The notes: a model not told the origin generated them from the letters alone. Counted from the first letter of the stretch, positions 30,799-40,652 are shown. The stretch is 64,000 nucleotides of DNA from JAWLHA01 sp041690535 (GCA_041690535.1 JAWLHA010000002.1:1-64000), one strand, 5' to 3'. Translations and numbers: made by a program.

Positions 30799-32172
30799 TT
30801 AGCGCGCCAGCGTCTGCCCGCCCCGATCCTCCATCAGGGTCTGGAGGTCGTGCAGACTCTCATCGAAGCCCATTCGCTCATTCATGCCCTGCTGGAGAAA
30901 ATCCGCCAGCCGGGGCTGGAGGCGGATCGCCTCGTCGATGCGGGGGTCCGCCCCCCGCGCGTAGGCCCCGACACTGATGAGGTCGCGGTTCTTTTCGTAG
31001 GTGGAGTAGAGCTTCTTCAGCCAGCGTGCGGCCTGCTGATGTGCCTCGCCGGTGATCTGATGCATGGCCCGGCTGATGGACATCTCGATGTCAATGGCCG
31101 GGTAGTGACCCATGTCGGCCAGCGACCGCGAGAGCACCACATGGCCGTCGAGGATGGCGCGGGCCGCATCGGCCACCGGGTCCTGCTGGTCGTCCCCCTC
31201 GGTCAGCACGGTGTAGAAGGCGGTTATGGAGCCGCCGCCCGCCTCACCGTTGCCCGCCCGCTCCACCAGTTGCGGGAGCTTGGCAAACACCGACGCGGGA
31301 TACCCCTTGGTGGCCGGCGGCTCGCCAATGGAGAGGGCCAGTTCGCGCTGGGCCTGGGCGAAACGGGTCAGCGAGTCCATGAGCAGCAACACGTCCTTGC
31401 CCTGGTCACGGAAGTACTCGGCGATGCTGGTGGCCAGGGAGGCCCCGTGGAGCCGCATCACCGGCGGATTATCGGCAGGGGCAGCCACCACCACGGCGCG
31501 GGCCATCCCCTCCTGCCCCAGGATCTGCTCGATGAACTCCTTCACTTCCCGGCCGCGCTCGCCGATGAGCCCCACCACAATGACATCGGCGGTGGTGAAC
31601 TTGGTCATCATGCCGAGCAGCACGCTCTTGCCTACCCCGCTGCCGGCAAACAGCCCCATGCGCTGGCCGCGCCCCACCGACAGGAGTGCATTGATGGCGC
31701 GCACGCCCACATCCAGCGGCTTGGCGATCGGGTCGCGGACCATGGGATTGATGTAGCGCCCGGTCAGCGGCATGGTCCCCGTGGTCTCGAGCGGCCCCTT
31801 TCCATCGAGGGGATTGCCGGCGCCGTCGATCACCCGCCCCAGCAGCCCTTCCCCCACCCGCGCCTCATAGACATGGCCGGTGGGAATGACGCGACAGTCG
31901 GGGCCCACCCCGCGGATATCGCCCGTGGGCATAAGGTAGATGTGTTCGCCCGCGAAACCAACCACCTCGGCCTCCACCACGCTCCCGGAGGGGCTTTCGA
32001 TAAGGCAGCGCGAACCGATGTTGGCGCGGATCCCGACCGCCTCCAGGGTAAGGCCGATCATGCGGGTCAGTTTGCCTTCCACCTGGAGCGGCAACCGCTC
32101 GGCAATTGCTTGCCGACGCTTGGCAAGGGCCAGCGCCAGCCGCTCGTTGCGTCGTTCACTCGGGGCGCTCAC
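30799..32172 (-). CDS. fliI: Flagellum-specific ATPase FliI
   Basis: The 457-aa F1-beta-like ATPase has Walker A LFAGSGVGKSVLLG, the ERGREVKEF and LLLMDSLTRFAQAQRE segments, and the SLADMGHYPAIDIEMSISRAM signature of FliI/type III ATPases. It drives unloading of export substrates at the flagellar base. It starts with GTG, overlapping fliH by 17 bases. Confidence 0.96.
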   Translation of the reverse strand: MSAPSERRNERLALALAKRRQAIAERLPLQVEGKLTRMIGLTLEAVGIRANIGSRCLIESPSGSVVEAEVVGFAGEHIYLMPTGDIRGVGPDCRVIPTGHVYEARVGEGLLGRVIDGAGNPLDGKGPLETTGTMPLTGRYINPMVRDPIAKPLDVGVRAINALLSVGRGQRMGLFAGSGVGKSVLLGMMTKFTTADVIVVGLIGERGREVKEFIEQILGQEGMARAVVVAAPADNPPVMRLHGASLATSIAEYFRDQGKDVLLLMDSLTRFAQAQRELALSIGEPPATKGYPASVFAKLPQLVERAGNGEAGGGSITAFYTVLTEGDDQQDPVADAARAILDGHVVLSRSLADMGHYPAIDIEMSISRAMHQITGEAHQQAARWLKKLYSTYEKNRDLISVGAYARGADPRIDEAIRLQPRLADFLQQGMNERMGFDESLHDLQTLMEDRGGQTLAR

Positions 32173-32827
32173 CCTGGCGCCTCCCCCCGAACAGCTCCGC
32201 CACCGTCGTGTTCAGACGCTTCTCCACAGTGGCGTCGATTTGCGCATTTTCAGTCACCACCCGGCAGCCGCCGCGGGTCAGGACCGGGTCTTCCACCAAG
32301 CGCCAGCTCTGCTCGCCATCGGCGGCCATCGGCAGCTTCTCGCGCAGCAGCTTGGCATCCTCGGGGTGGAGCAGGATGCGGATCTCCTGTTGATGGGTGG
32401 GCAGCAACTTCATCGCCTCGCGGATCACCCCCACGATGTGGCCCGGATCGGTCTGGAGCTCCCGATAGATCACCTGACGCGCCACCGCCACGGCCAGCTC
32501 CAGCAGCTCGTTCTCCACCCGCTCATCCAGCTCCGCAAGCGGCTCGGCCAGCGACTTGAAGATATGCTGGAGGCGCAAGGCGTTGGCCCGCACCTCGGCC
32601 GTGCCGGATTCCAGCCCCTCGCGGCGCCCCTGTTCGAATCCCTCGCGGTAGGCCTCCTGCTGAATCGCCTCAATCTGCTCGGCGGTCAGCGGCTGTGGCG
32701 CATCAGACTCGTCGAGCTCCTCCACCTCAGGCTCGGGTTCCGGCGCGGGCGTACCGCCCATGTTCGGCAGTTCCCACCGCTCGAAGGCGGTGAGGCTCTC
32801 CTTGGGGATGAGCTTACCCTCGGCCAT
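32156..32827 (-). CDS. fliH: Flagellar assembly protein FliH
   Basis: The 223-aa protein has a Glu-rich N-terminus, a helical central part with GxxxG-like repeats (QEAYREGFEQGRREGLESG) and a V-ATPase subunit E-like C-terminal half (HPEDAKLLREKLP...LVEDPVLTRGGCRVVTENAQIDATVEKRL). It binds and negatively regulates FliI. It lies between fliG and fliI as in other gammaproteobacteria. Confidence 0.92.
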   Translation of the reverse strand: MAEGKLIPKESLTAFERWELPNMGGTPAPEPEPEVEELDESDAPQPLTAEQIEAIQQEAYREGFEQGRREGLESGTAEVRANALRLQHIFKSLAEPLAELDERVENELLELAVAVARQVIYRELQTDPGHIVGVIREAMKLLPTHQQEIRILLHPEDAKLLREKLPMAADGEQSWRLVEDPVLTRGGCRVVTENAQIDATVEKRLNTTVAELFGGRRQGERPE

Positions 32828-32883
32828 GTTGCACCGCCCCCCGGCCCAGCCTGCCCCTGGCGATGCGCAAAGGCGCGCGGCCC

Positions 32884-33894
32884 TCAGACGAACTCATCGC
32901 CCTTGCCACCCAGGGAGAGATCGCCCGCTTCGGCCATGCGCCGTGCAATGGCCAGGATCTCCTTCTGGGCCCCTTCCACCTCGCTGAGGCGCACCGGACC
33001 ACGCGCCTCCAGGTCGTCGCGCAGCATCTCCGCGGCACGCTTGGACATGTTCTTGAAGACCTTCTCCTTGAGCAGGTCGTCGGCCCCCTTGAGGGCGGTG
33101 ATGAGGGTATCGGACGAGACCTCGCGCAGCAGCGCCTGAATGCTGCGGTCGTCCACCTCGACGAGGTTGTCGAAGACGAACATGAGATCTTCAATCTTGG
33201 CCCCCAGCTCGGGGTCCACCTGCTTGACCCGGTCGAGGATGGTGGACTCCACGGAGCTGTCCATGAAATTGAGGATATTGGCCGCGGTCTTGGTCCCGCC
33301 GACACTGGAGGACTTCAGCGTGGAGCTGCTGCCGGAGAACTGTTTCTCGAGGATGTCGTCCAGCTCCTGAAGGGCCTGGGGCTGAATGCCGTCGAGGCTG
33401 GCGATGCGCAGCAGCACGTCCGGGCGCATCCCCTCGGGCAGCAGCGAGAGCACTTCGGCGGCCATATCCGAATCGAGGTAGGAGAGGACGATGGCGACGA
33501 TCTGCGGGTGCTCCACCCGCACCAATTCAGCCACCGCGCGGGGCTCCATCCACTTGAGCGCTTCCAGCCCCTTGGAAGAGCGGCCGATGAGGATGCGGTC
33601 AATGAGGTTGCTAGCCTTCTCCTCCCCCAGGGCGTTGGTGAGGACGTTGCGCAGATAGTCCTCGTTGCCGGTGCCGAGGGCGGTCTGATTGCTCAAGGTA
33701 TCGGCGAAGTCAGCCACCACCTGGTTGACCTCGTCACGGGTGATGTTGCCCACCGAGGCCATGGCCTCACCCACCTTCTGGACCTCTTTGGGTCCCAGGT
33801 GCTTCATGATCTCGGCCGCGGCCTGCTCACCGAGGCTCATCAGAAGGACGGCGGCCCGCTCGGAGCCGCTCAATGTGTGTCTTGTCTCTGCCAT
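32884..33894 (-). CDS. fliG: Flagellar motor switch protein FliG
   Basis: The 336-aa protein has all three FliG domains: the N-terminal FliF-binding domain (LSGSERAAVLLMSLGEQAAAEIMKHLGPKEVQ), the middle domain (EHPQIVAIVLSYLDSDMAAEVLSLLP, an EHPQ motif) and the C-terminal torque helix (VDDRSIQALLREVSSDTLITALKGADDLLKEKVFKNMSKRAAEML). It forms the rotor ring that meets MotA and binds FliM. Confidence 0.97.
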   Translation of the reverse strand: MAETRHTLSGSERAAVLLMSLGEQAAAEIMKHLGPKEVQKVGEAMASVGNITRDEVNQVVADFADTLSNQTALGTGNEDYLRNVLTNALGEEKASNLIDRILIGRSSKGLEALKWMEPRAVAELVRVEHPQIVAIVLSYLDSDMAAEVLSLLPEGMRPDVLLRIASLDGIQPQALQELDDILEKQFSGSSSTLKSSSVGGTKTAANILNFMDSSVESTILDRVKQVDPELGAKIEDLMFVFDNLVEVDDRSIQALLREVSSDTLITALKGADDLLKEKVFKNMSKRAAEMLRDDLEARGPVRLSEVEGAQKEILAIARRMAEAGDLSLGGKGDEFV

Positions 33895-33914
33895 GGTGCG
33901 GTTTCAGCTGGTTG

Positions 33915-35561
33915 TCAGTCGTTGGCCACCCAGGTTTTCACCACCTGGGCAACCAGTTTCGGGTCCTCCTTGACCACTTTCTTCACCATGTCGATATTCT
34001 GCTCGTAAGCGCCGGGAGCGGGAAGCTTCACCGCATCGACCCCGCCCGTGAGGCTAAGGCGATCTTCTCCCAACTCGCCCTCCGCCTCGGGCAGGGCGAG
34101 CACGCCGTCGGCGGGGACCGGCACACCAGCGGCCTGCTGCGGCCGAATGGAGGCAAGGTTTCGCAGCAGGGGCCGGAGCACCAACAGGATGAACAGCAGG
34201 AAGGCCACCACCGCCAGCCCTTTGCCCGCCCACTCCTGCACCAGGGGTTGCTGCCAAAGGGGAGGCTCTGGAACGTCGACCACTTCCGGGCCGGTAAAGG
34301 GGGCGTTCACCACGTTCACGGTATCGCCCCGCTGGGCATTGTATCCCACCGCCTCACGCACCAGCGCCGTGAGCCGCTCGATCTCCTCCGGGGTGCGGGA
34401 CTCCCGCACCGCGACACCCTCTTCGTTGAGGACGGTGCGATCGTCCACCACCACGGCGATGGAGAGCCTCTGAATGGCGCCGGTGGCGACCCGGGTGTGG
34501 CTGATGGTGCGGTCCAGCTCGAAATTCGTGGTCGAGTTGCGCCGGCTGCTGATGGGGTTCGCTTCCGCGGCATCTGCAGCACCGGCCCGCTCGGGGACGG
34601 TGGCCTCCCCCGGCGGCTGGTTGGAGAGCGCCCCCGGGACGCCCTCCGCACCGGGGCGCGACGAACGCTCTTCGGAAATTTGTTCGCTGCGGATGGCCTC
34701 CCGGTTGGGCTGATAGTTTTCCTGGGTGCGTTCGGTAACTGTGAAATCCAGGCCGGCAGTCACTTGGGCACGGACCCGGTCGCGCCCCACGATAGGCCCG
34801 AGGATCCCCTCGATACGCTGCACATAGTCGGCTTCAACCCGACGGGTGTACTCCAGCTGCTCCTGGCTGGCGGCCATCTCCGGCGAGTGCTCCCTGGTGC
34901 TTAGCAGCCGACCATGCTGATCGACCACAGTCACCCGGGAGGGCTCCAGATGGGGAATGCTGGAGGCCACCAGATGCGCAATGGCCGCCACTTGGCCGGT
35001 CTCAAGCGTACGACCTGCATAGAGGTTGACCAGCACCGAGGCGCTGGGCTGCTCCTTCTTGCGCACGAACACGGTCTGCTTGGGCAGCGCCAGGTGCACC
35101 CGCGCGCTCTCCACGCTGTTGATGGTGATGATGGAGCGCGCCAGCTCGGTCTCCAGCATGTGTTTGTAGCGCGTCGTCTCCATGAACTGGCTGGTGCCGA
35201 ACTCCTGCTTGTTGCCCAGCGCCTCCAGCCCCATTCCGCTGCTCTTCGGCAAACCCTCCTTGGCCAGCTGCAGACGCACTTCGTGGACTTTTGCCGCGGG
35301 CACCATGATGGCCCCGGTGCGCTCGTCGATCTTGTACTCCACGCTCTGCTGCTGGAGCACATCCATGATCTGGGAGGTCTCCCGATCACTCAGCCCCCCC
35401 ACCAGCACCCCGTAGCTGGGGGCCTGCATCCACAGCACCATGGTGAGGGCCAACGCAATACTGGCCGCGAACACCACGATGATCCCGATCTGCCGCACGG
35501 CCGGGAGCTGGACGAAGCCCTCAAACCGCGAGGCCATGTTTTCCGCCTTTACCAGTTGCAT
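33915..35561 (-). CDS. fliF: Flagellar MS-ring protein FliF
   Basis: The 548-aa protein has an N-terminal helix (QIGIIVVFAASIALALTMVLWM), ring-building YscJ-like domains (TSQIMDVLQQQSVEYKIDERTGAIMVPAAKVHEVRLQLAKEGLPKSSGMG), a periplasmic low-complexity linker and a second helix (KGLAVVAFLLFILLVLRPLL). The C-terminal tail that binds FliG ends AQVVKTWVAND. It builds the MS ring. Two starts are possible: ATG 35561, or ATG 35537, which follows AAAGGCGG. Confidence 0.95.
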   Translation of the reverse strand: MQLVKAENMASRFEGFVQLPAVRQIGIIVVFAASIALALTMVLWMQAPSYGVLVGGLSDRETSQIMDVLQQQSVEYKIDERTGAIMVPAAKVHEVRLQLAKEGLPKSSGMGLEALGNKQEFGTSQFMETTRYKHMLETELARSIITINSVESARVHLALPKQTVFVRKKEQPSASVLVNLYAGRTLETGQVAAIAHLVASSIPHLEPSRVTVVDQHGRLLSTREHSPEMAASQEQLEYTRRVEADYVQRIEGILGPIVGRDRVRAQVTAGLDFTVTERTQENYQPNREAIRSEQISEERSSRPGAEGVPGALSNQPPGEATVPERAGAADAAEANPISSRRNSTTNFELDRTISHTRVATGAIQRLSIAVVVDDRTVLNEEGVAVRESRTPEEIERLTALVREAVGYNAQRGDTVNVVNAPFTGPEVVDVPEPPLWQQPLVQEWAGKGLAVVAFLLFILLVLRPLLRNLASIRPQQAAGVPVPADGVLALPEAEGELGEDRLSLTGGVDAVKLPAPGAYEQNIDMVKKVVKEDPKLVAQVVKTWVAND

Positions 35562-35606
35562 CAATTTGCCCGTTGAGCGTTCTTATTTTCCCGCGATCTG
35601 AATAGC

Positions 35607-35927
35607 TCAGACCTGCATGCGGCTGATTTCCTGATAGGCCTCGATCATCTTGTTGCGGACCTGCACCATGCCTTCAAAGGCGAGACCGGCCTTGGACTTG
35701 GCGATCATCACTTGGGGCAACGAGACATTGGGGTCCCCCACTTGAAAGGCCTCCTGCACCCGCGAGGACTCCTGCTGCATGGTGTTGACCTTGTCGATGG
35801 ACTGCAGCAGCAGTGACGAAAAATTGGCACCCGCGACATTTTCCGCAGGCTTGGGGGCTTCGGCCCGGGCCTGCGTGGCGGCCATGCGGAGCTGCGCAAG
35901 CAGTTGATTGGTATCGATTCTGTTCAT
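35607..35927 (-). CDS. fliE: Flagellar hook-basal body protein FliE
   Basis: The 106-aa protein carries the FliE signature FSSLLLQSIDKVNTMQQESSRVQEAFQVGDPNVSLPQVMIAKSKAGLAFEGMVQVRNKMIEAYQEISRMQV. It joins the MS ring to the rod. It is the first gene of fliEFGHIJ, with TTGGAGG as ribosome site and a sigma54-type element upstream. Confidence 0.96.
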   Translation of the reverse strand: MNRIDTNQLLAQLRMAATQARAEAPKPAENVAGANFSSLLLQSIDKVNTMQQESSRVQEAFQVGDPNVSLPQVMIAKSKAGLAFEGMVQVRNKMIEAYQEISRMQV

Positions 35928-35975
35928 TTGAAGCCTCCAAGAGAGGTCGGCCTAACGACATCCATACCCGGGTGA

Positions 35976-35991
35976 TGCACAATGCGGGCCA
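35976..35991 (-). promoter_or_regulatory. Sigma54 promoter candidate for fliE operon
   Basis: TGGCCC-GCATT-GTGCA matches TGGCAC-N5-TTGCW with two mismatches and is 49 bases before the fliE ATG. The fliE operon is sigma54-dependent in Pseudomonas and Vibrio, and fleR and fleQ are adjacent. Confidence 0.5.
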
Positions 35992-36083
35992 ATTCTTGCC
36001 CACACTCCTTGCCCTCCATGGCGGCTGCCCCCCGCGGCGGGGCCCTTCGGCGTGCTGCTGCCGTGCTCTTTGGGAACTGGCGG

Positions 36084-37403
36084 CTAGTCGGGAACAGTGA
36101 TTCCCGCCTCTCTCATGCGGGCCAGCTTGTAGCGCAGCGTCCTCTGGCTGATGCCCAACTTCTCGGCGGCGGCCTTGCGGCTACCCTCCCGAACGGCCTC
36201 CAGAATCATCTGCTCCTCACGATCACGCAGCTGCCGGGGCAGTGCAGGCGCGGGTGTTTCCAATACCAGGGGAGCGGAGGGCAACAGGGGCTCCCCTTCG
36301 AAAAGGAGGTGACCGGCCTCCACCCCATCGCCGAGGGCCAGAATCGTGGCCCGCTGCATCAGATTCTCCAGCTCACGGACATTGCCGGGCCACCCATGGT
36401 GGAGCAATTGCTGCTGCGCCTCTTCCGTCAGACCGGGCACGGCGCGGCCGGCGGCCTGGGCCGCCCGCAACAGCGCGCGCTCGGCCAGCGGCAGGATGTC
36501 GGCCGGGCGATCACGCAAGGGGGGAAGCATCAGGGGAAAAACATTGAGCCGGTAGTAGAGATCTTCGCGGAAGCGGCCCGCCGCTACCTCGGCACGCATG
36601 TCTCGGTTGGAGGTGGCCAGCACCCGCACATCGAGGGCGATCACGCCCCGTCCGCCCAGACGCTCCACCTCACGCTCCTGCAGTACCCGCAGCAGCTTGG
36701 CCTGCAGCGCCAGGTCCATCTCCGAGATCTCGTCCAGCAGCAGCGTGCCCCCCTCGGCCTGCTCGAACTTGCCCGGCGTGGCCCGCCAGGCCCCGGTGAA
36801 GGCCCCCTTTTCATAGCCAAAGAGCGTCGCCTCGAGCATGTTGTCAGGAATGGCAGCGCAGTTGATGGCCACAAACGGTCTGGCGGCGCGCCGGGAGTGG
36901 CGATGGATGTACCGGGCCAGCACCTCCTTGCCCGTGCCGCTCTCGCCCAGGAGCAGAACGGTGGCATCCGTGGCCGCCACCCGCTCCGCCAGCGCCAGCA
37001 GATCGCGGCTCTTCGGGTCAATGGCCACCGGCCCCCCCTCACCGGCGAGGGGGGTGAGATGGCGCAGGACGATGCCGTTCAGCGCCTCCGCCTCAAAGGG
37101 CTTGACCAGGTAATCCGCAGCCCCCTCCCGCATCGCCTCGACCGCCTTTGGAATGCTGCCGTAGGCGGTCATCAACAGCACCGGGGTTGCCCACCGGGTC
37201 TTGATGGCCTTGAGCAGCGCATGCCCGTCCATCCCCTCCATGTGAACGTCCGAGAGCACCAAATCGAATCGCTGCCGCTCCAGCACCTGCAGCGCAGCAC
37301 CGCCGTCGGCGACGGTCGCCACCTGATGTCCGGCCACATCGAGGACATCCGCCAGGGCCTCGGCGAGTGCGGCATCATCTTCCACGATGAGAATCACAGA
37401 CAT
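36084..37403 (-). CDS. fleR: Flagellar sigma54 response regulator FleR/FlrC
   Basis: The 439-aa NtrC-type regulator has a receiver domain (phosphoacceptor Asp52 in LVLSDVHMEGMDG), an AAA+ domain (GESGTGKE, EKGAFTGAW, GGTLLLDEISEMD) and a Fis-type HTH (GSRKAAAEKLGISQRTLRYKLARM). It activates mid-class flagellar operons when phosphorylated by FleS. It overlaps fleS by ten bases and lies between fliE and fleQ, the order seen in Pseudomonas. Confidence 0.95.
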   Translation of the reverse strand: MSVILIVEDDAALAEALADVLDVAGHQVATVADGGAALQVLERQRFDLVLSDVHMEGMDGHALLKAIKTRWATPVLLMTAYGSIPKAVEAMREGAADYLVKPFEAEALNGIVLRHLTPLAGEGGPVAIDPKSRDLLALAERVAATDATVLLLGESGTGKEVLARYIHRHSRRAARPFVAINCAAIPDNMLEATLFGYEKGAFTGAWRATPGKFEQAEGGTLLLDEISEMDLALQAKLLRVLQEREVERLGGRGVIALDVRVLATSNRDMRAEVAAGRFREDLYYRLNVFPLMLPPLRDRPADILPLAERALLRAAQAAGRAVPGLTEEAQQQLLHHGWPGNVRELENLMQRATILALGDGVEAGHLLFEGEPLLPSAPLVLETPAPALPRQLRDREEQMILEAVREGSRKAAAEKLGISQRTLRYKLARMREAGITVPD

Positions 37404-38509
37404 GGGCCACCTCCCTGCGCCGGGGTGGCGTGGGGCAGGCGCATGGCGAACACGCTCCCCTTTTCCGCGTCCGAGCGGAACCAGGCCTCTCCGCCGTGGG
37501 CGCGGGCCACCATGCGCACCACGGCAAGCCCGAGGCCGGTGCCGTTCGAGCGCGTGGTTTGAAACGGCTCGAACAGGGTCGCCCGTATGGCCTCCGGGAC
37601 CCCGGCCCCATCGTCCTGCACCAGGAGGTCAACGCCGCCCTGCGGCACGAGCTGGGCGGCAAGGCGAATACAACCGCCCTTTCCGACCGCCTCCACGGCG
37701 TTGTCGATGAGATTGCGCAGGGCGCTCACCAGCATGGCCCGATTGCCGCGCACCTCCACCCCCTCCCCCCCCGTCAGCTCCGCCCGAATCGCGGCCTCCT
37801 CCATCAGTGGTTTGCTGCCACTAAGCGCCTGCTCGAGAAGATCGCGCACGGGGAGCAACTCGGCAGCCTCCACCTCACCCCGCGCGAACAGGAGCATGTC
37901 GTTGACGAGCTGCTCCAGCTGTTTGAGGCCGGCCACCGCCTTTTCCGCAAAGCGGTGACGGCGCTCCTCGCCAAGGCCGGGCTGGCGCAGCTGGGAGGCA
38001 TACAGCAGCGCCGAGGCCAGCGGGGTGCGGATTTGGTGGGCAAGATTGGCGGCCATGCGCCCCATGTCGGCGAGGCGCCGATGGTGCTCCACCCGCTGCT
38101 GAAGCAGGCGGCTATCGGTCACATCCTGAAGCAGGAGCATCTGCCCCGGGTCGCCCCCGAGAGGACAGGTGGAGAGGTGGACCATCCGGCCGTCCCGCAG
38201 TCGGAGGTCATGACCGGGCGTGGGATCGAAGGCGCGAATCATCACGTGCCGCCACGCCTCCCCCTTCAGGGGGGTGCCGAGAAGTTCAACGGCGGTGGGA
38301 TTGCACTCCTGCACCTGGCCAAAACCGTCGAGAACGACGACGCCGGCCGGCATCACATCCAGAAGGCTCTGCAGGCGGTGGGCGAGACGCTCCTTGGCAT
38401 GCAGCTCGGCCAACCGCTCTTCGCGAGCGCGCTCCAGTTGAGCGCGAAGCAGTGCCAGCTCAGGTGGGACGGGGCGGTCCCCGGCCGGGGCAATGGCGTG
38501 GATCGTCAT
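37394..38509 (-). CDS. fleS: Flagellar sensor histidine kinase FleS/FlrB
   Basis: The 371-aa soluble kinase has a PAS domain (LLDVMPAGVVVLDGFGQVQECNPTAVELLG), a HisKA domain with the phosphoacceptor in NLAHQIRTPLASAL, and a HATPase domain (LRNLIDNAVEAVGKGG, DDGAGVPEAIRATLFEPFQTTRSNGTGLGLAVVR). It phosphorylates FleR. It has no membrane helix. A sigma54-type element 36 bases upstream fits control by FleQ. Confidence 0.95.
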   Translation of the reverse strand: MTIHAIAPAGDRPVPPELALLRAQLERAREERLAELHAKERLAHRLQSLLDVMPAGVVVLDGFGQVQECNPTAVELLGTPLKGEAWRHVMIRAFDPTPGHDLRLRDGRMVHLSTCPLGGDPGQMLLLQDVTDSRLLQQRVEHHRRLADMGRMAANLAHQIRTPLASALLYASQLRQPGLGEERRHRFAEKAVAGLKQLEQLVNDMLLFARGEVEAAELLPVRDLLEQALSGSKPLMEEAAIRAELTGGEGVEVRGNRAMLVSALRNLIDNAVEAVGKGGCIRLAAQLVPQGGVDLLVQDDGAGVPEAIRATLFEPFQTTRSNGTGLGLAVVRMVARAHGGEAWFRSDAEKGSVFAMRLPHATPAQGGGPCL

Positions 38510-38544
38510 TGTTTCACTCTCGCATTGACACTTGCGAGAGGTGA

Positions 38545-38560
38545 AGCAACATGTGTGCCG
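38545..38560 (-). promoter_or_regulatory. Sigma54 promoter of fleS-fleR
   Basis: CGGCAC-ACATG-TTGCT on the minus strand differs from TGGCAC-N5-TTGCW at one position. It lies 36 bases before the fleS ATG and downstream of fleQ, whose product activates fleSR in Pseudomonas. Confidence 0.68.
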
Positions 38561-38753
38561 GGGTCTTCTATGGAGATTGAAGCGGGTTGGTGAATGCCCT
38601 GCGCTTATCCGCCCGATGGCTACTCACAGCGGGCGCGGGGCTCGAGCGTGCATGGGGGAGCCGGCGGGTGTCTTAGTTGGATAAGCCCAGGCGCCTCACC
38701 CGATTCGGCCGCCCCGCGCTGGGTTTACGACGGGGCCGCGGCGCCAGTCAAGA

Positions 38754-40160
38754 TCATGACGCCATTTCAGGCCGTTGCAGCCCATACTTGCGCATCTTCT
38801 CCACCAGGGTCGTGCGGCGCATCTTGAGCCGGTTGGCCGCGTGGGCCACGACGCCGTCGGCCTCATCGAGGGCCTGCTGAATGAACGCCATCTCCAACTC
38901 GGCCAGGTACTCTTTCAGATCGAGCCCCTCCCGTGGCAGTCCGGCGAGCGGCGCCGGTTCGGGCGCTTCCGAACTCGGGGAGGCGACCGTCGGCATCGGG
39001 ATCTCCTCCGGCGGCATCTGCGCCGCCTGAAACTTGGGTGGCAAATCGCGGAAGTCGACGATCCCGTGGGGATACATGATGACCAGGCGCTCCAGAAGGT
39101 TGGCCAGTTCACGCACGTTGCCCGGCCACGGATACTGCATCAGCGACGCCATCGCCGAAGCGGTCAGCCGCACCGATCCCCGCCCCTCCTGCTCCAGACG
39201 ATTGATGAGCTCACTGGCGAGCAGGGGGATGTCTTCGGCTCGCTCCCGCAGGGGAGGCATTTCGATGGGGAAAACATTCAGCCGGTAGTAGAGATCCTCC
39301 CGAAAGGTGCCCTCCTTGATGTGTTCCTCCAGGTTGCGGTGGGTTGCCGCGACGATCCGCACATCCGCAGCGATGCTGCGGTTGCTGCCCACCCGCTCGA
39401 AGGTCTTCTCCTGCAGCACCCGCAGCAGCTTCACCTGCATGGGCAGGGGCATGTCCCCAATCTCGTCAAGAAAGAGGGTTCCACCCTCGGCGATCTCGAA
39501 GCGCCCCTGACGGGCCGTCAACGCCCCGGTGAATGCCCCCTTTTCGTGGCCGAAAAGTTCGCTCTCCAGCAGTTCCCCGGGAATGGCACCGCAATTTACC
39601 GGGACGAAAGGCGCTGAGCGGCGCGTGGACAGGTAGTGCAAACTGCCTGCCACCACCTCCTTGCCGGTGCCCGACTCCCCGAGAATAAGCACAGTGGCGT
39701 CCGATGCGGCCACCTGCTCGATGAGATGGCGGGCCTGGCGAATGGCGGGGCTGTTCCCCACCAACACCCGCTCCAGGCGCCCGGAATTGCGCTCCGCCGA
39801 CTTGCCGCTCTGGACGCAAATTTCCGCGCGATGAAGACAACTGACCAACTGGTCGTAGCGGGGCGGGAAGCCGATGCCCGCCAATGCCCCGGCGGGGAGG
39901 CTGCTGCCTTCGGCCATTCCATACAAGAACACGGGGGCATTGGGCGCCCACCGGTTCAAAGATTCGAGCTCGGTCTCAAGGGAGGAGTCCGAAAGCGTGC
40001 CGCACAGGAAAACGGCTTTGATTTCCCGGGCAGAATGCCCCTGCCATTCGCCGACCGAGAATTGCTGTACGGGGCCATGATCCATGAATTCGATCACCGT
40101 CGCGATCCGCTCGCGTCGGCGGATATCGTGATCCACAACCAAAACGCTGTCAGCAGACAT
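38754..40160 (-). CDS. fleQ: Master flagellar regulator FleQ/FlrA
   Basis: The 468-aa sigma54 activator has an N-terminal FleQ domain (VLVVDHDIRRRERIATVIEFMD, a degenerate receiver), an AAA+ domain (GESGTGKE, EKGAFTGALTARQGRFE, GGTLFLDEIGDMPL) and a C-terminal HTH (ADGVVAHAANRLKMRRTTLVEKMRKYGL). In Pseudomonas it heads the flagellar cascade and binds c-di-GMP through the AAA+ domain. The start MSADSVLVVD follows GGGGAG. Confidence 0.93.
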   Translation of the reverse strand: MSADSVLVVDHDIRRRERIATVIEFMDHGPVQQFSVGEWQGHSAREIKAVFLCGTLSDSSLETELESLNRWAPNAPVFLYGMAEGSSLPAGALAGIGFPPRYDQLVSCLHRAEICVQSGKSAERNSGRLERVLVGNSPAIRQARHLIEQVAASDATVLILGESGTGKEVVAGSLHYLSTRRSAPFVPVNCGAIPGELLESELFGHEKGAFTGALTARQGRFEIAEGGTLFLDEIGDMPLPMQVKLLRVLQEKTFERVGSNRSIAADVRIVAATHRNLEEHIKEGTFREDLYYRLNVFPIEMPPLRERAEDIPLLASELINRLEQEGRGSVRLTASAMASLMQYPWPGNVRELANLLERLVIMYPHGIVDFRDLPPKFQAAQMPPEEIPMPTVASPSSEAPEPAPLAGLPREGLDLKEYLAELEMAFIQQALDEADGVVAHAANRLKMRRTTLVEKMRKYGLQRPEMAS

Positions 40161-40333
40161 TACCGAGCTCCCCTCCCCACACATCGTTTTTTTGCGACGT
40201 TATGGCGAGTAACTTACCTGTGTGCTGATGGCATGTCAAAAATTTGTCGGTCCAGCACGACAGAAGGTATGCTCAGGAATAGAAGCAAACTTCGGACCGT
40301 AATAACTGACTGAGGGAACAGCGTTCTGGGAAG

Positions 40334-40648
40334 CTACTTGCTGTTCTGGCGATAAGCCGTTTCGGCGCGGCGACCACGCGTGATCTGGCTCGCCTCGCCC
40401 AAGAGGGCCTGCTGGGCGGATTCGCCCATGGCAATGATTCGCTGATCGAGCTCCAGCAGCTCGGTAATGTACTCCCTGACTAGCTCGGCCTCGGCAGGGT
40501 CAACCGGCCGGGAGAAGAAGGTCTCGAGTTTGGAGCGGCGTTGCCGCTCCAGCTCGGACAACTCGTCCCAGGCTCCGGATTCGGCGCAAGACAACATCGC
40601 GTCTGTCATGCGCAAGACTTCGGACCACGCTTCGGGGGTTCCACCCAT
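40334..40648 (-). CDS. fliT: FliT-like flagellar chaperone
   Basis: The 104-aa helical protein lies four bases after fliS (AWSEVLRMTDAMLSCAESGAWDELSELERQRRSKLETFF, LVREYITELLELDQRIIAMGESAQQALL), matching the size and helix pattern of FliT, the FliD chaperone. The sequence is poorly conserved, so the call leans on position. The ATG is just after the fliS stop; a longer frame would start with TTG inside fliS. Confidence 0.72.
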   Translation of the reverse strand: MGGTPEAWSEVLRMTDAMLSCAESGAWDELSELERQRRSKLETFFSRPVDPAEAELVREYITELLELDQRIIAMGESAQQALLGEASQITRGRRAETAYRQNSK

Positions 40649-40652
40649 TTGG

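Noticed and set aside
30697..32559. 620-aa plus-strand open frame opposite fliI/fliH
   Set aside because: Antisense shadow of conserved flagellar genes in GC-rich DNA.
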